Positions 1 to 13,600 of a DNA stretch of 64,000 nucleotides are shown in pieces; positions within the stretch are counted from its first letter, which is position 1, and every line of letters begins with the position of its first letter. The notes under the pieces are model-generated. The model did not search any database, was not told where the DNA came from, and saw nothing but the letters and a program-made list of their open reading frames with translations. Source of the stretch: Thamnaconus septentrionalis. Lineage: Eukaryota; Chordata; Actinopteri; Tetraodontiformes; Monacanthidae. The DNA lies in contig CM020503.1 in NCBI GenBank assembly GCA_009823395.1, forward strand, positions 1,201,001 through 1,265,000. Direction: 5' to 3'. The position numbers were made by a program, and so were the translations under genes.

Positions 1-2499
1 GTGAGTACGAGCCAACACACACACACACACCCGAACAGTACTCCAGTACTTCAAGCACTCCACTGAACCTCTGAGGGTCAAGTGTCGCTGTAAATCAGAC
101 GGTGCCTCTGTTAGACTGGTCTGTGTCTCCCCAACCTGGATCTGAATGAGCCTGATATCCCCTTACTTCTGTTCTCACACACACACACAGACACGCACAC
201 ACGCAACGCAGACTCTCCAAAGCAGGTGGTTTATACCTTAGTCCCAGGACCCCCCCAACCCACCACGTTATCCTCCTATGTATGTGCATATGCGCGCACG
301 TGTGTGTGTCCGTACATGTGTGCACGCGCACCCAGACTGGAACAGTGAGCACTTTACAGCGAGCGGGAGGCCCCATGCGTGACTCTCCATCCAACAGCCC
401 TAACAAGGTTTGTCATTTAATGGTTTAACTGTTCCAGTGATGCATGTAACACCGCTGCCATTACAGGGTGGTGATTTATTGTGCAGTGGCGGCAGCGGCG
501 GGCGGCGGGCGAGGCCTCTCCGAGCAGCGGGCCGGTCTCTGGGCGGCGGTACAATCCCATCCTTGTAAACAAAACACAGAGTAAACATTGGCGCCATTTT
601 CCCTCCTGGGGGCTGCTGCTCTCTGTTTATGTCATTCCACAAGTGCCAAGTAAATCAGTCAGCGGAGTCAGTGTGTGTGTGTGTGTGCTCGTGTGTGCGT
701 GTGCACCAGGTAAAAATCTCCATTACAACTAAGACCTTCTGCCCTCACATTTCTGCTGAGGAAAAGTCAACAAGTGTCTGTGGGCGCCAGTTAGTGGTTT
801 AAAGAGTAGTAAATGCTGCTGCATAAAGTAAAGTGCTGCATTTGATCCCAACCATATAAAAGACGCACATGCATCTGAAAAAATATATATACAGCATAGG
901 AAAATAAAAACACAGTCACTGTCATAGTTCAATGCGATGACCGTTGATGGTTTGATGTCTTTGATCTGTTCTATAATTCATGACGCCTCATAGTTCGCCC
1001 TCACCTGCAGTGTAAATCTTAGTGAAACTTTATGACACATTAAGACGTCAAATAAATACATGACACATTTACCACAAAACACTTGATCCAGTGTTTCTCC
1101 AAACACAAGCGATGCCTTGTGCTGCTCTGTTGCTTCACTTCAAATGGAAATAACCTCCTTTTTTTTGACGCATTTAATGTGCCGGTAAGATCAGATTTCC
1201 AGATAGTGCACTGCAGGTGGAAACAATGCCAATTACATAAATGCAGCTTGCGCTAATCTGCCCGTGGAGCTTCACTTGGATCCTGGAAGCATCAGTGGCT
1301 GTTTTCTCTAATTTGCTTGACTATTAGCACGCTGCAGGTGGGCAGAGCAGAGTGGAAGTGGGAAGGCTTTAAAATTAATATTTTGACATTATCTTCAGGA
1401 CATTTCGCCATCATATAACATCATTTTTATCTATTTCTTTTTCAATAAAATCAACATTATACCAGAAAACAAGCTAGTTCTGATCGCCAGTGCTGTATAG
1501 GGAGGTTTGACCACCAGACCCACTCGCCTCACCACTTAGCCCTCTCCCGCCGTTCTCCTCTTTCACATTTACTTGTGCGCTTCCTAACCCTCGCGGAGAT
1601 AAAGGGGTCTGGCCAAATAGCAGACCATCATTTTAATGGCACACTCCAAATCAAGGACTTTGATTTCAAGTGCGGCCGCTTGATTACCGCTACTTCAAAG
1701 GTCTGCGCTCCGTATCCACTGGTTGAAGAGATTCACCTTGTTCTTGTTTCCCGCTACTCGTGATGAGTAATATACTGTGCTGTTTGAGCGTCGTGGAGGG
1801 CCTTCCTGTATGAATGAATGGACTCTTTATTCGTGCACCAACAGTGCCCAGCCCTGCGGGTTTTACAAGACACAAAAAAAAAAGGACTGTTACAGCCATC
1901 GCGAACAAGTCATACAGTTAAATTCATTTCACGGTAACAAAATTGAAGAAATACAATTAAAGCCTGTTCCTAAACAAAATATTCTGCCTTTTCTCCCTGG
2001 CCTGGCTAATAAAATCTGCAACAAAAACAGGTTCCAATTCCAGTTTCTCATAATCGTCCAGCTCAGCATTAAATTGAGGACATAATAACAAAGTCTGTCC
2101 TCCTCTGGAATATTACCGAAGCGCTCAGCCAGAGCTGAAGGCAGTGTTCCCCATTGCAGCTGTGCACAAAAATATAGTATATGTTATAAGACTGGCACCA
2201 AAATGCTGCAAAAACCTTTTTTCAAGGACCAGCGCTACAAATTCAGTGCACAGTACACTGTTGCGAGCTGGACAAGGCGACCGCTATGTGTAGTCAATCA
2301 ACATTTTCAAATTATTGTTTCATTTTTATTGTATGTTGGGGTTACCAATGGATTGCAAACGTCAAAGAAAAAGCTCACTAGTTGTATACTGAAGTCTCAG
2401 TGCCAAACTAGTTCATGGTAGCTGTTAGATCTTGGTAACTCTCTGATCTGACTGGACCTGATCTCACACAAATACAGATTTGTGTAAGATGTATGTGCA

Positions 2500-2648
2500 C
2501 TATATATATCAATATACATGTATATGTATTTATATATTTATATGTATATATGTAGACACGCACACATATATGTATACATATATATATGTATAAGTATACA
2601 TATATATATGTGTATGTGTATATGTATATACTGTATGTATGTATGTAC
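2500..2648. repeat. AT-rich TATATG/CATATA microsatellite
   Basis: Alternating TA, TG and CA dinucleotides with interruptions over about 150 bp. Open frames across it (Tyr/Ile/Cys/His runs) are low-complexity artefacts. Confidence 0.8.
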
Positions 2649-2984
2649 AAATTACAAAATAATGCATACAGCTCACGCAAGTTATATGATTATATTAAGT
2701 TAACATACAATATATTGAGCTGAGGATTAGCATGCTGAGTCTTGTGAAAACACAGTAAGGGCTTGAATGGTATTTCTGTGATTGTGTGTGTGCAGGAAAT
2801 TTAACGGTATGACTCTAACAGTCCATATAATAGCGTGGCACACAACTGATCTGCCGACCCATCCTGCAGTGGTGGGACAGTTTCCCCACTGTGCCTTGCG
2901 ACTCCTTTTCAAGGGCCGAGGATCAGAGGACACGATCAAACAGGAGAATGACATTTGGTCTAAGACACTGACGCAGAGCGGCTG

Positions 2985-3412
2985 GCCAGCCAGACTTTGA
3001 GCCTGGGTACACCCAGCCTTTGAACCTCTTGGACAGGTCGTCCATACACAGACTGAAGAGAGCAGGTGATAAAATGTCGCCTTGTCAGAACGGATCTGTC
3101 ACTCGGAGCGGTGCGGATAAACTATTATCCAATACAGTTTGCATGACTTGATGTGAGACACGACTGCATGATTTGACTGTCAAAGGCTTCTGGCACATCC
3201 AGGAGGCGCCATCCATCCGTTCTGCAGTGGCAGTAGCGCTCCTTTCTTTTTCTCACGTGTTCAATAGACGAGGAATAAGAGGAGCATTTCACACGTTGGC
3301 ACCAGTGAATTCCTAATTCTGCCGCTTTTGTGCCCCTTCGTGACAATCGACTGAAGCCTAAAGTGTTTGCCGTCTCGACGCAGGAGAGAATCCAGCTTTT
3401 AGCAGGAGACAT
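2985..3412 (-). mobile_element. Degraded non-LTR retrotransposon (LINE) reverse-transcriptase fragment
   Basis: Read on the minus strand, 3010-3085 encodes QGDILSPALFSLCMDDLS, which matches the conserved RT block (R)QG..LSP.LFN.Y.D.L of non-LTR retrotransposons. Upstream on the same strand (about 3150-3220) LLDVPEAFD matches the RT block 'LD..KAFD'. Stops and a frame change between the two (a stop immediately before QGD) show it is dead. The rest of the element is not recognised. Clade not assignable by eye. Confidence 0.6.
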
Positions 3413-4515
3413 TTAACGAGCTCAATGCAGCATAAGCCTAACGTGGCGTGACGGCACTCAATGTGCTGGCGAATCAGCTTAGACGAGGACATTAATAGAA
3501 CAAATCACTGGTTTGAGCCTCTGTGACTCACGCTTTGGTTTTATTCCTTGATGCAAAATGTTGAGACTTGAGCTTATTTACTGTCTGATTTCCATTTTGA
3601 GTCACCGGCTTTGCTCTCAGTGATTAATGGTGACTGTTGAACTCACAGTTGTTGTGGAAAAAAAAACACTTAAAAATAATTTATGACCACCACTCCAGAC
3701 TTGCCTCGTCCTTACCTGGTGTGTGTGTGTGTGTGTGTGTGTGTTAATTCATGAGGCCCCTGGGGCCCCTGTCCTCCTATATTTAGAGTCGTCGCTTCCC
3801 TTCAGTCAGACAATGTTCTCCTGTGTGAGACAGCGCCTCCTAATTTACAGCCTTTTCAATTAGCAGCCATTAGTGGCTGGCCTGGCTCTGACACGCGAGG
3901 CCAAACAGGAAGTGACACCTTCGCGTCGTAATGGGAACGCAGCGTGTCGGCTCACTCGGTCTTTAGTTTCAACCAAAAAAACCACCACCATGCTACTGTA
4001 GAGTAGCTGGATTCTGAATTGGCAGATTGAAGATGTAACTCAAGCAGACAGACAAAGGTGTCTCATCTCCATCACGGACTGTTAACCTCATTCCAGACGT
4101 ATTTTCCCAGACGAAGCAATTGATCCGTCTCGTGCTCATTATCCAAGTGCAGCAGGGGGAGCAGGCACAAAGGCCGCCTCAAGGCCGATAATCACAGCAA
4201 CTAATTAGACAAACATTGGTCAACTGCAAGCACCATCATCAACCAGCCCTCCGTCCTGTGACAAAATATCTGGGTGCATTTCTAATATCACTGGAGCTAC
4301 ACTCCAAGAAACTGTAAGAAAAGTTTTGTTCGTTTTTGAAAGAAAATTTAAAATAGTTTTAAAAAAAAAGCAGAGTCATCGGTGTTGATGGTTGATTGAC
4401 GGTTGCAAAGCGTGATGCCCCGCCCTCTTAACCGACGCTCTCTAAACAACCCTCAAGAACCCCTGCTAGTTCATCTGCGTGCCTGACACCAGCAGCGTCC
4501 TCTGTGCCGTTGCAG

Positions 4516-4710
4516 TTGTGAGTGTGGAGAGTCGGGAGGCCCACCTCAGCTCCCTGGTGGAGGAGGCGGAGCAGCGGGGGGCCGACCTGGCGGCCCAGGC
4601 ACAGAGGGACGGCCTCTCCCTGGAGGCCTGTCAGAAGGACAAGCAGCTGCGCACCTGGGAGTGGAGGAGCAAGCTGTACAAGCGCATGAGGACCGGCTTC
4701 CAGCACGCAC
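4516..4710 (+). CDS. ankfn1: ankfn1 exon a (post-ankyrin helical linker)
   Basis: Acceptor tgcag before 4516 and donor gtgagg at 4711. The exon enters with two bases of a split codon and leaves with one. It encodes a charged helical segment including EACQKDKQLRTWEWRSKLYK, characteristic of the stretch between ankyrin repeats and FN3 domain in ANKFN1. A CA repeat begins 20 nt after the donor (4731-4756). Confidence 0.88.
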
Positions 4711-4721
4711 GTGAGGCTCCG

Positions 4722-4755
<34 letters not shown>

Positions 4756-7700
4756 TCAAAAGCTAAACTAAGTCTAGGTCTAACTGACCTCCGTTAGAGG
4801 CTAATATTTGATTAGCTTTAGCAGAGATTGTGGCACTGTAGCGCTAACGAGCCTCTTTGCCCCTGCACAGGCGCCCCGGAGGCCCCGTCTATGGTGCGCT
4901 TGAGCGTCAGCAGTAGCAGCACGCTGACCGTCACCTTCCAGGAGCCGCAGTGTCTCAACTCCACAGTGGTGACCAAATACAGAGGTACGCAGAGGAGACC
5001 GATGGAGGCGCTCGACTCGGTGCATCAAAGCTGTGAAAATGTGTCGTTCAACGCAGACGCTGTTAAGTTGTGAAAGGTGGCGGTATAAATTAAAGATGTT
5101 TACTTCCATTCGCCGTTTGTCAGACGTGATTGGGATTGCTGGTGTACCATCTTGCTATCCAAGCCCCGCCCACCTGCTCATTCACTCTGTCTGTCTTTGC
5201 TCCCGAAACCAATGTAGCAGTCTGTTTATTTCATTGCTACCGAGTCGCTCACCCGGCGCATACACCGAAAAAGTTTGCCGGTTTGAAATGGCTTCTGACT
5301 TACGAGCGTATTAAACAGCCCGCTTCCCATCATGCCTCTGTACCGCACCTGATGCATCAGGACGCATCAGCCAATCAGAAGTAGCCAAGACGGAGCACGT
5401 ATGTGGACCTGAGACTCAGATAATGAGAGTCGCTGATGAACCCGAGAATCACTATTTTTCATCATGCATCGGCAGTTAAACCTTTTGCCTAACGCCTCTT
5501 TTTCTTTACACAATTTTGTGCTTAAATCTTCAGCATTTCAGCGATGTACGTTTTATTTGTGGGTCAAGCTGCTGCAATTAAACCAAGGGTCATCGGTATT
5601 GGCTCGACAGTGGAGGTTCACATTTTCAGGCAGTGTAGAATCGAGGTCAATTGCACTGAGAATGTGTTGAAATGAGCCCACTCATTATTCTGCTGTGAGT
5701 CTATTTGGGCAAGGGCAAACTAAAACACTGAGTAAACATTCCTATCGTTATGAAAAATATGATGCATTTTGAAGCAAGGACGTTTTCCTCACCTCAATTT
5801 GATCGAATCGAAATTTTAGCGATAATAAACGAACAAAATGGGAAGAATGGAATTGAAGGTCAGGACAAAGCCTTTGTGTGTGTGTGTGTGTGTGTGCGTG
5901 TGTGTGCGTGCACGTGTGCACGTGTGGCTCAAATCCAACTCAAAGTAAAAGTCACAAAGACAATTAAAGGTGGCTGCAGGACTGGGATCAGCAGCCAGAA
6001 AGTTAATTTCCTGCTTTTCTGCTGGAACTATTGATTGGTCATGAAAAGAGACGTGTTTAATGTCTGCTGATTTACTTGACCTGTGTGTGTGTGTGTGTGT
6101 GTGTGCGTGTGTGCGTGTGTGTGCAGTGGAGTGGAGCTGCCTGAAGGACTTCTCCCTGCTGGCTGGCGAGATGGTGCTGGACAATCTGCAGACTCTCAAG
6201 TACATCATCAGCGGCCTCACCACGGTAACAACAGCAGCACACGACGACTTTCTTTTCTCTTCTCACCATAGCCGTCACAGTTCCTGGCCCGCTGCGTTTC
6301 CTTGAAAGCACGACGACCCTTTTAGCACACTGCGTGTCTACGCCTCCCTGCGTGTCCTTGTAATTAGTGCCGCCTTTGGTGCTGCATACTCGTGTGTGTG
6401 TGTGTGTGTGTGTGTGTGAGCATCGTGAAGGAGACGTAGATTTGTGGAGCTCTCTGCTGAATTAACGCAGCACTCACCTCCACAGCGCTCCCAAAGAATA
6501 TTCTGAGGATTGGGAAGCGGCTCTTTAATGGGAAGCCATGGAGATACACTGTGCGCTTGTGACGAGCTCCCAGGATCCAATATGGCGGCTCAATCATTTC
6601 TACATAGTTGCTCACCCAGAAAAAGCTTTTGGCTCCTGCATTATGTTGCCCATAGAGCATGTGCACTTCACACCATGCCTGTGGAGCTCATGTGATACAT
6701 CAGGACGCACTAGCCAATCAGAACGAGCCGAGACTTTCTTGCCATTATCTTTTTTTTTTAAAAGCCTATGACTTAAAAATCTAAAATTCAAAGAATCATG
6801 CTGAACCATTTTAGGTTGCAGTCGTCCTGTCAGCCTTTTCAAAGGCATTTGTTTTTGTACTGCAGTAAGTGGGGAATATGTTTCTCGGGCCTCATGGAAT
6901 TTTTGGTTGCAGTACCTCAAGTGGCCACTGGAAAAATTGCCATGCTTCCATGTTACATTCACCGTTTATGCCTAAGTTAAAGTTAAGTCCATGACTGAAA
7001 AATCTGCAATGGAAAGCTTTATTGTGAAGCGAGTGTCAGTAGTCCTGCCAGCCGTTTTAGAGGCCTTTCTTTTTGTATTGCAGTCTGAGGGAAAAATGCT
7101 CATTGGGCCAGATAGGGTTTTGGCTGCAGTACCTCAAGCGGCCACTGAAAAAGGTATCGCTGGTGTGCGATGAGCCGAGCCACAAACAAACCATCGGGGG
7201 GGGAGGCGTCCTTGAGTGTTGCAGCGCAGACAAGACGCAAACCCAGCAGCAAGAGAAACACGCCGCAGTGCGGAGGAAGAGGCAGAGGACAGTTTGAACT
7301 CTGCAGAATCCACAGACAAACATCCGCCTCACAGCTGCTCCCTGTGTGTTTGTCGGCACGATGGGAAAACGGACTCGCCATTGCACGTCTAGTTAGCTGT
7401 TGTGTGTGCTTTTTGTGTTGTTTTTTTCAGGGTCGCCTCTACTATGTGCGAGTGTCGGCCTACAACATGAGGGGTTGGGGTCCTCCCACGGCGTCCTGCC
7501 CCCCGTCCGCAGCTCCATCCAGTGAGTCCTCAGCCCTAAAATCCTCACCAATGCCATTCACGTTTTTTGTGCCTCTCCATCCGTCTGCATCGTCCATTAA
7601 AACATTTCAATCTCCCTGGCGAATTATGGCCTGTCGCGGCTGTGTGTATACATGAGGTGTAATTCATCAATTCTGACCGAGTCGTCTGGCAGAGTCGGGG

Positions 7701-8703
7701 AAAAACATGCACAACGGAGTCGTTTTGCAGTGCTGTGTTGTTGTGCATGGCCAAATTATGCAGGAGACACTGATTGTTGATTGACCAAAAAAAAAAAAAA
7801 AAAAAAAAAATCATCCATACACACACACACACACACATGGTGCACATACATTGTACTCTTGCTTTGCTGTATTTTTGCTGCAGGTTGTTTGTTCCTTCTC
7901 AGCAGAGATGCAAGGGAAGGTTAAAGTGACCCCCCTGCTATTTATCTCTAACGTGTCGTTTAAGGGTTTGCTCGCTGAGTGGCCCTGGCGCTACGTCTTA
8001 TTTTCAGGGTTGCTCACAATTCAGAGACCTGCCTGGAAACCAGCTTGACAGGCGCTAGTGCCGTTATTTCAAGTGCCTTCCTTTGTGCCTCTCTCCTCTC
8101 AACGCATTTGGCATTGATGCACTTGAGCAATATGTTTGCGAACCTGGCGGTTTAGTGCGTTGCAGCGGTACAACTTGTTTTTGTTATTTCAAAGCTAATC
8201 CGCTCGCAGTGTGCGCGCAGTCGTTGGCGCAGCGCGCCTGCTGCGTTTCACCCCGGTGTTCTCCGCCTGAACACCAGTCTCATCTCTCCGTCACGACTCG
8301 CATTCAAGAGGCTCAACCTGGAGCTGTGCGTGTGTGTGTGTGTGAGTGAGTGTTTGCGCGCGCGCGCGTGTGTGTTTGTCAGAAAAGCGAGTGGGCGTGC
8401 AACTTAAAGCGATTGGAGGAAGGGAAAAAAAGGAAGAGAGAGCGATCGTGCCACTGCATCCCTGAGTCTTTCAGCCGCGGACGAGAGGGTACAAACGATA
8501 AGAACAGCTTCAAGGTGAACTACCTTGAAGCTGCATCACGGTGGTCTCACGGTGGTCTCAGCTGACCATGTGAGAGGTTCAGGGTCCTCTGTTCCACATC
8601 CTCTCAGGTCTTGAATACACCCGCTGCTGCTGCAGCTTGGACACATGTACCATGGTGAAGTGGTGATCAGTCCCGGACTTTGTGCACACCCATACCTATT
8701 TCA

Positions 8704-8743
<40 letters not shown>

Positions 8744-10619
8744 CAGATCCACTGCCATCCCAAAGCTTTTTCAGCTGCCTCAATGATGTTCTCCACTGCT
8801 CTTTTGCATTGCTGACCTTTTATGCAGAGGGGTCGGCAGTCAAATGATTTGCCAGTGGGAGCAGCAACATCCCACTGGACTTTCTCTTCTTCTATCTAGG
8901 AAGAACGTTACATTAGTGTGGCCGCAAGTTCAAGTCACGTTTCTGCCGTGAGCCCAGAAACGAACGGCCGTCTCCCCAGTGACACTCTGTGTGTTAAGTT
9001 AATTATTGGGAACCATAGGGTTTTTTCCATCCTCTCTCCTCCAGATTTGGTCTAATGGAATGTTCTTGGTTTTTTTTGCATTGAGATATTTAAAGTAACA
9101 TTATTTGGTCATTCATCAGCTATCCAGTAGAAAAATGGTATTTTACTGTTGTTATTTGACTGTGATTGCTTCTCAACAAATCCACATCAACCCCTCTCCA
9201 AAATGTTTAGTAAAGTTAAAGGGGCAATAAGCAATTTCCCACTGCCAAGTCCAAACAAAACGCTCGCACTCATCTCCATCACTCGCACCCAAGCTGAATC
9301 ACATGGTTCGATGTGTTACATAGGCTGTGGATGGGATGTAAGGACAGTCATTTTAAGTCGTTACAGAAGCATCAGAACATTTCCCGACCGCAAAGCGAGG
9401 GAAACCAAGTGAGGTTTTTCCATTTTCCCCCAGGAAACGGGAGAGGGATTCTTTTTTTTTCCCCCACTGTTACAGTTGATGAAAAAAATTGAACAATTCT
9501 TGGAACAACAGGACGGCTTGCAACTCAGATTCACATGCACAAACCTGCACGTGCAGCCGGTGCAGCTTTGTCATCAAAAAGATAGAAAGAGTTGGGAGTC
9601 AACAGACAGAGAGGTTGTGATGCGTGGCTCTCACAAAGAGGAAACACCACTAGAGCGTCACACACCACTGCTGGTTGATTGTTTTGACACGAGCCTCGTG
9701 GAAAGGAAGACGCCCCCTAACCCACATTTATAGTAGTATATAATAATATGGCACATCGAAGCTCTTGCCTAGAATAAGATCATTATGGCTTCATAGTTGT
9801 AAATGTTCCATTACTCATCAATGTTATCATCAGTATATATTTTCAGTACAGAAAAAAACCCAGTTTGTTTGGTTTATATTTTTTCAGAATTCTGATCGTT
9901 CAGACTTCACTGATGGTTCCAATCGAAGATGTGCTGCACAACACCGTGAAATGCAGAATGTGGTTGAAGTTCCCACAGGTCATGTCAGGAGAAGAGCAGA
10001 AGCAACTCTTCCTGCTGGCGCAGGTGTTGGCCAGTATTCTTTGTAGAACTGAGCGGAAGGACCGACTGACTGACCGACTGAGCCTTCCTGCTGGCCGTGT
10101 GTGAGAGAGCTTTACAAAGCCCCTCTGATGAAGGTGGTCACCCTGGAGCCGTGGTTCTAACCTTGAGAGGGCCAGCTGTGCTGAAAGCTCCATGGGCCAG
10201 ATCCACAAAGTGATTGCCCGGCTTTTATGCCAGAAAATCCGTGCAAATAGCACCAAAAACAGTGCGTCCTATCCACAGAGGGGACGCAAACGTGAGAAGC
10301 GGCGGAAAATGCGCTGAGATGAAGGTAGTGGCAGGGCTGCACCAGACTCATTTGAATATATTTAAATTAGTCATTACGCTCAAAGTGACACTCCCTTCTA
10401 TGCAAATATGCCTCATTGGATACAGCGGCAGATCCAGAAAGAGTTTGGTGCTCACGCCCGCACGTACTTTCACAGACGTAAACACCGCCAGCCAAAACTA
10501 GCCGCAGTTTTGTCCGTCAAAGTGTTTCTGGCCTCTGAGCGACTCTCTCTGATGGTGAGGTGTGTATATAGAAAAATATCATACACACATCTTATCAAAT
10601 TTAAAATCAATATCTTTAC

Positions 10620-10650
<31 letters not shown>

Positions 10651-13600
10651 TTAGAAAATGCAAAGCATTGATAAGTTACAAGTTCACTTACACTTGAAAC
10701 CTGCACTTACTCGATCAGATCAGCCAGCTACCAATCACACTCAGGTGGCGGTTACTGTAAAATATATGACACAATGAAATATATATACAGTAAATATACT
10801 GATGCGATTGACTTCCTTCCGATCATGACCACAGTCAGTGGAGTGCACAGCAGCGCCTGAGTTTCTCTTTGTGAAATCAGACTAATTAAAATTATTCGCA
10901 GGTTCGGCTTCGTTCTTGCCGCACACTTGTTCAAACACACTTGTATTCATATTGCAACATTCCTGACGTGTGTTGACGTCTGTGGGGATGTTTGGAGAGA
11001 CGTGTGCGACTGTCTCTTTCTTGGCCTGAGTTCAGGAGAAAACCAATGTGCATGTTATTTGACAAGAACAGAAATAAAGTATTAAGTCAGAAATTAAACT
11101 TGAGGTGTGCACCAACGTCATAATATCTGACGAGCTCTCAGGCGGTCAGGTCACTAGAGCGCAATTTGCGATTCTGATTCCTCCGGTGCTTCATTTCTGG
11201 GCGTTTTTGCGCCTGCATATCATTAGTGCAAAACTCCTATCTGGATACGATGCAAAGGTGGCGGAGATTACGGCCGCAAAGTGCGCCGCTATTCACCGCT
11301 GCGCTCCGTTCTTTGTGGATCTGGCCTATGTATTTGTTATGCAAGTATAGTTTTACTAAGGAAAGGGTGTGAGGAAGCTGGCACCAGGGACCAAGACAGT
11401 TTCAGTTCAGGTCCAAGTACAGTTGATTTAACACAATAATAATATAAAATTCTCATACTGAGAAAATCTCCCTCTGAACCTCTGCAGTCCGGCGCATGAG
11501 AAAGTTCCATGCAGCACAAGCCTCAGACTCGTGTCAAATCCGTGAACGCACCACAGCAGTTGGAACTGCACGTGACTTTATTATCCACCACAGAACCGCC
11601 GGCTCCGCGCTGCATCAGCGGTCGGTCGCAGGTTCACCTGTTGCTTCTTCTCCACCTCCCGCCGCTGACACGCTCCCCTTGTCTCTCCCTGTCACTTGCC
11701 CAGACTGGAGGGAGAGTGACGGCAGGGAGCCCAGGAGGCGGGGCCACATTGAGGCCATGGAGCGCCTGCTGCAGCAGGTCCGGGCCACTCACACGCACTA
11801 CTGCTGCGGAGGTAAGTCTGAACGGCGCTCATACAGCCTGCTGTCAATCCTGCGGCATTTGGCCCCCAGGAATTTGTCAAGGCCACTTTAAGTTACGTGA
11901 TGTGGGAATTTAAACCTTAATCATCATAATGTTTTTTTATGATTATTTCTTCTTTGTGCCCAAACACTCCAGTCGTATTTGATCATAATTTAGTATTCAT
12001 CCTGTCTGCCTCCCACAGCTGTCTCACCCTGCGGCCGTCATCGTAGCCGGGCCATGTTTTGGCAAAAGTGTCGATAAATTCTCCCTCTTACGAGGTTTTC
12101 CTGCTGCACTGCATGAACTCTCCCGGCACCGAGCAGAAAGCTGAATGTCAGTTGTGTGGGTGGAAGAAACCCTGTGAAAAGGTGTAAAGTGACTTTAATA
12201 GTCGGGAGTCAGGACGGCTGCCCAGCGCGATAACGCAGCTGGATTTCATTCACTTTGGTCCCGCGCGACATTTTCACTTCTGACATTTCTTCTCAAATGC
12301 TTTTAGCCCAATGATGTTCACGACAACTTGGAATGCTTTGAGAGCAGTTGTGCTCTCTCCTAGTTGTGGCTTTTATTTTCTCTTTCCTACCATGTTTCAA
12401 TGGTTATCTGTTGCGTTCGTCAGAAGTGTCACCTCATGCTAGCGTGACGTGTCTTATCAGCTGTAGATCCAAGACCCAGCGCAGGTTTAAAGATGCTTGA
12501 GACATCTGAACATTTGATATGTTTTTATCTAAAAGGCTCCTCTGCTCCACTGAACTGTCACCTGCACTTTGTATAGGAACTCCACTTCTCTGCAATAACG
12601 CTTTCCTACCTCTTTTGCATGCACTAACCTGGCCAATAAAGCGGATTGTGAGAATGAGGTTCAATAGATTGTTCAAGTTCACTTTTGAACAAGTGGAATT
12701 TAAATTATTTAAGCGATCGTTTTAAAACGGTGGATTCTGAGAGTAGGGTTCAATGGTGCATCATTCAAATTGGCTCAATCGAACATTTTATTTAACTTTT
12801 GGTGCAGATTTTATTATTTTTATTAGAGATTTATTATGTGCTGCAAAGCTCCCTCCAATATTTCTTAGTTCCGTAACTAAAAAAAAAATATGAAAAAAAA
12901 AAATCAATAGAAATTCCCTCAAACAGCGCGGACCTCAAGACTCTCCTCCTGCATGAAGTTTGATGAAAGCATGTGGATTTGTGTTTTAAGGCAAAATAAA
13001 GACAAAATAACCTCTATGTCCTTAAAAGAACAAAAACGAAAAAAAAGTGCTTTTGACAGAAAAGTCGACAGAAAACCGCACGCTGTCCCTGACTTGTGCT
13101 GCCGTCGTCCACTTGGGGGCATTGCACACGTTTAGGATCTGCGATCTGTTCAGAAAACTGAAGACTAATGAAAAAACACACACACACACACACACACATT
13201 TAATGTGAGTGTTTAGACATTCACATTATGAGGACCTGCTTTCGTTCGTTAAGGGAAGGAAAACAAAAGGTGACACTCTCACTTCTGGCTTCTTCACCTA
13301 TATTGGCGATGTTCAGGGTGTCAGTTTCCACCAATGCAAGAGAAAGACGGCGGGAAAAACACGCTGAAGTGCAAAATGCTCGATTCAAATTCATTTGCAT
13401 GACGTTAAATCAGTCAATATCGCAGCAACTGGCTATGGAATAACCCATCGTCTGTGTGTTTGTGTGTTTGCGTTGCATTACGCTGCTCTTATTTACACAA
13501 TTTGTTCCCAGAAGGCCAAAAATAAACGTGTCAAATTAATTAGCGTGGCTACAAAGCCGCTGCTATGCAGCAGAGAGCTCTCGTTTAGCACTTGGACATC

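Larger units (their letters stand above)
1..4515 (+). other. ankfn1: Intron of ankfn1 upstream of the first visible exon
   Basis: Base 1 reads GTGAGTACG, a good 5' splice site, so the window may begin exactly at an exon end; this is inferred. No coding exon was recognised before 4516. Contents: CA/GT patches (14-30, 176-206, 670-705, 3721-3744), an AT-rich TATATG-type tract (about 2500-2648), a degraded LINE reverse-transcriptase fragment (about 2985-3412), and two unannotated stretches that look unusually non-repetitive (3800-3960, 4090-4260). Confidence 0.6.
7522..11703 (+). other. ankfn1: ankfn1 intron with repeats and a TIR-bounded element
   Basis: Holds an A22 run (7789-7810), CA tracts (7819-7838, 8708-8741), a GC/GT alternating tract (8328-8376), a (TTTA)n tract (10619-10652), and the TIR-bounded element 10195-11326. 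No additional exon recognised in about 4.2 kb. Confidence 0.6.
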
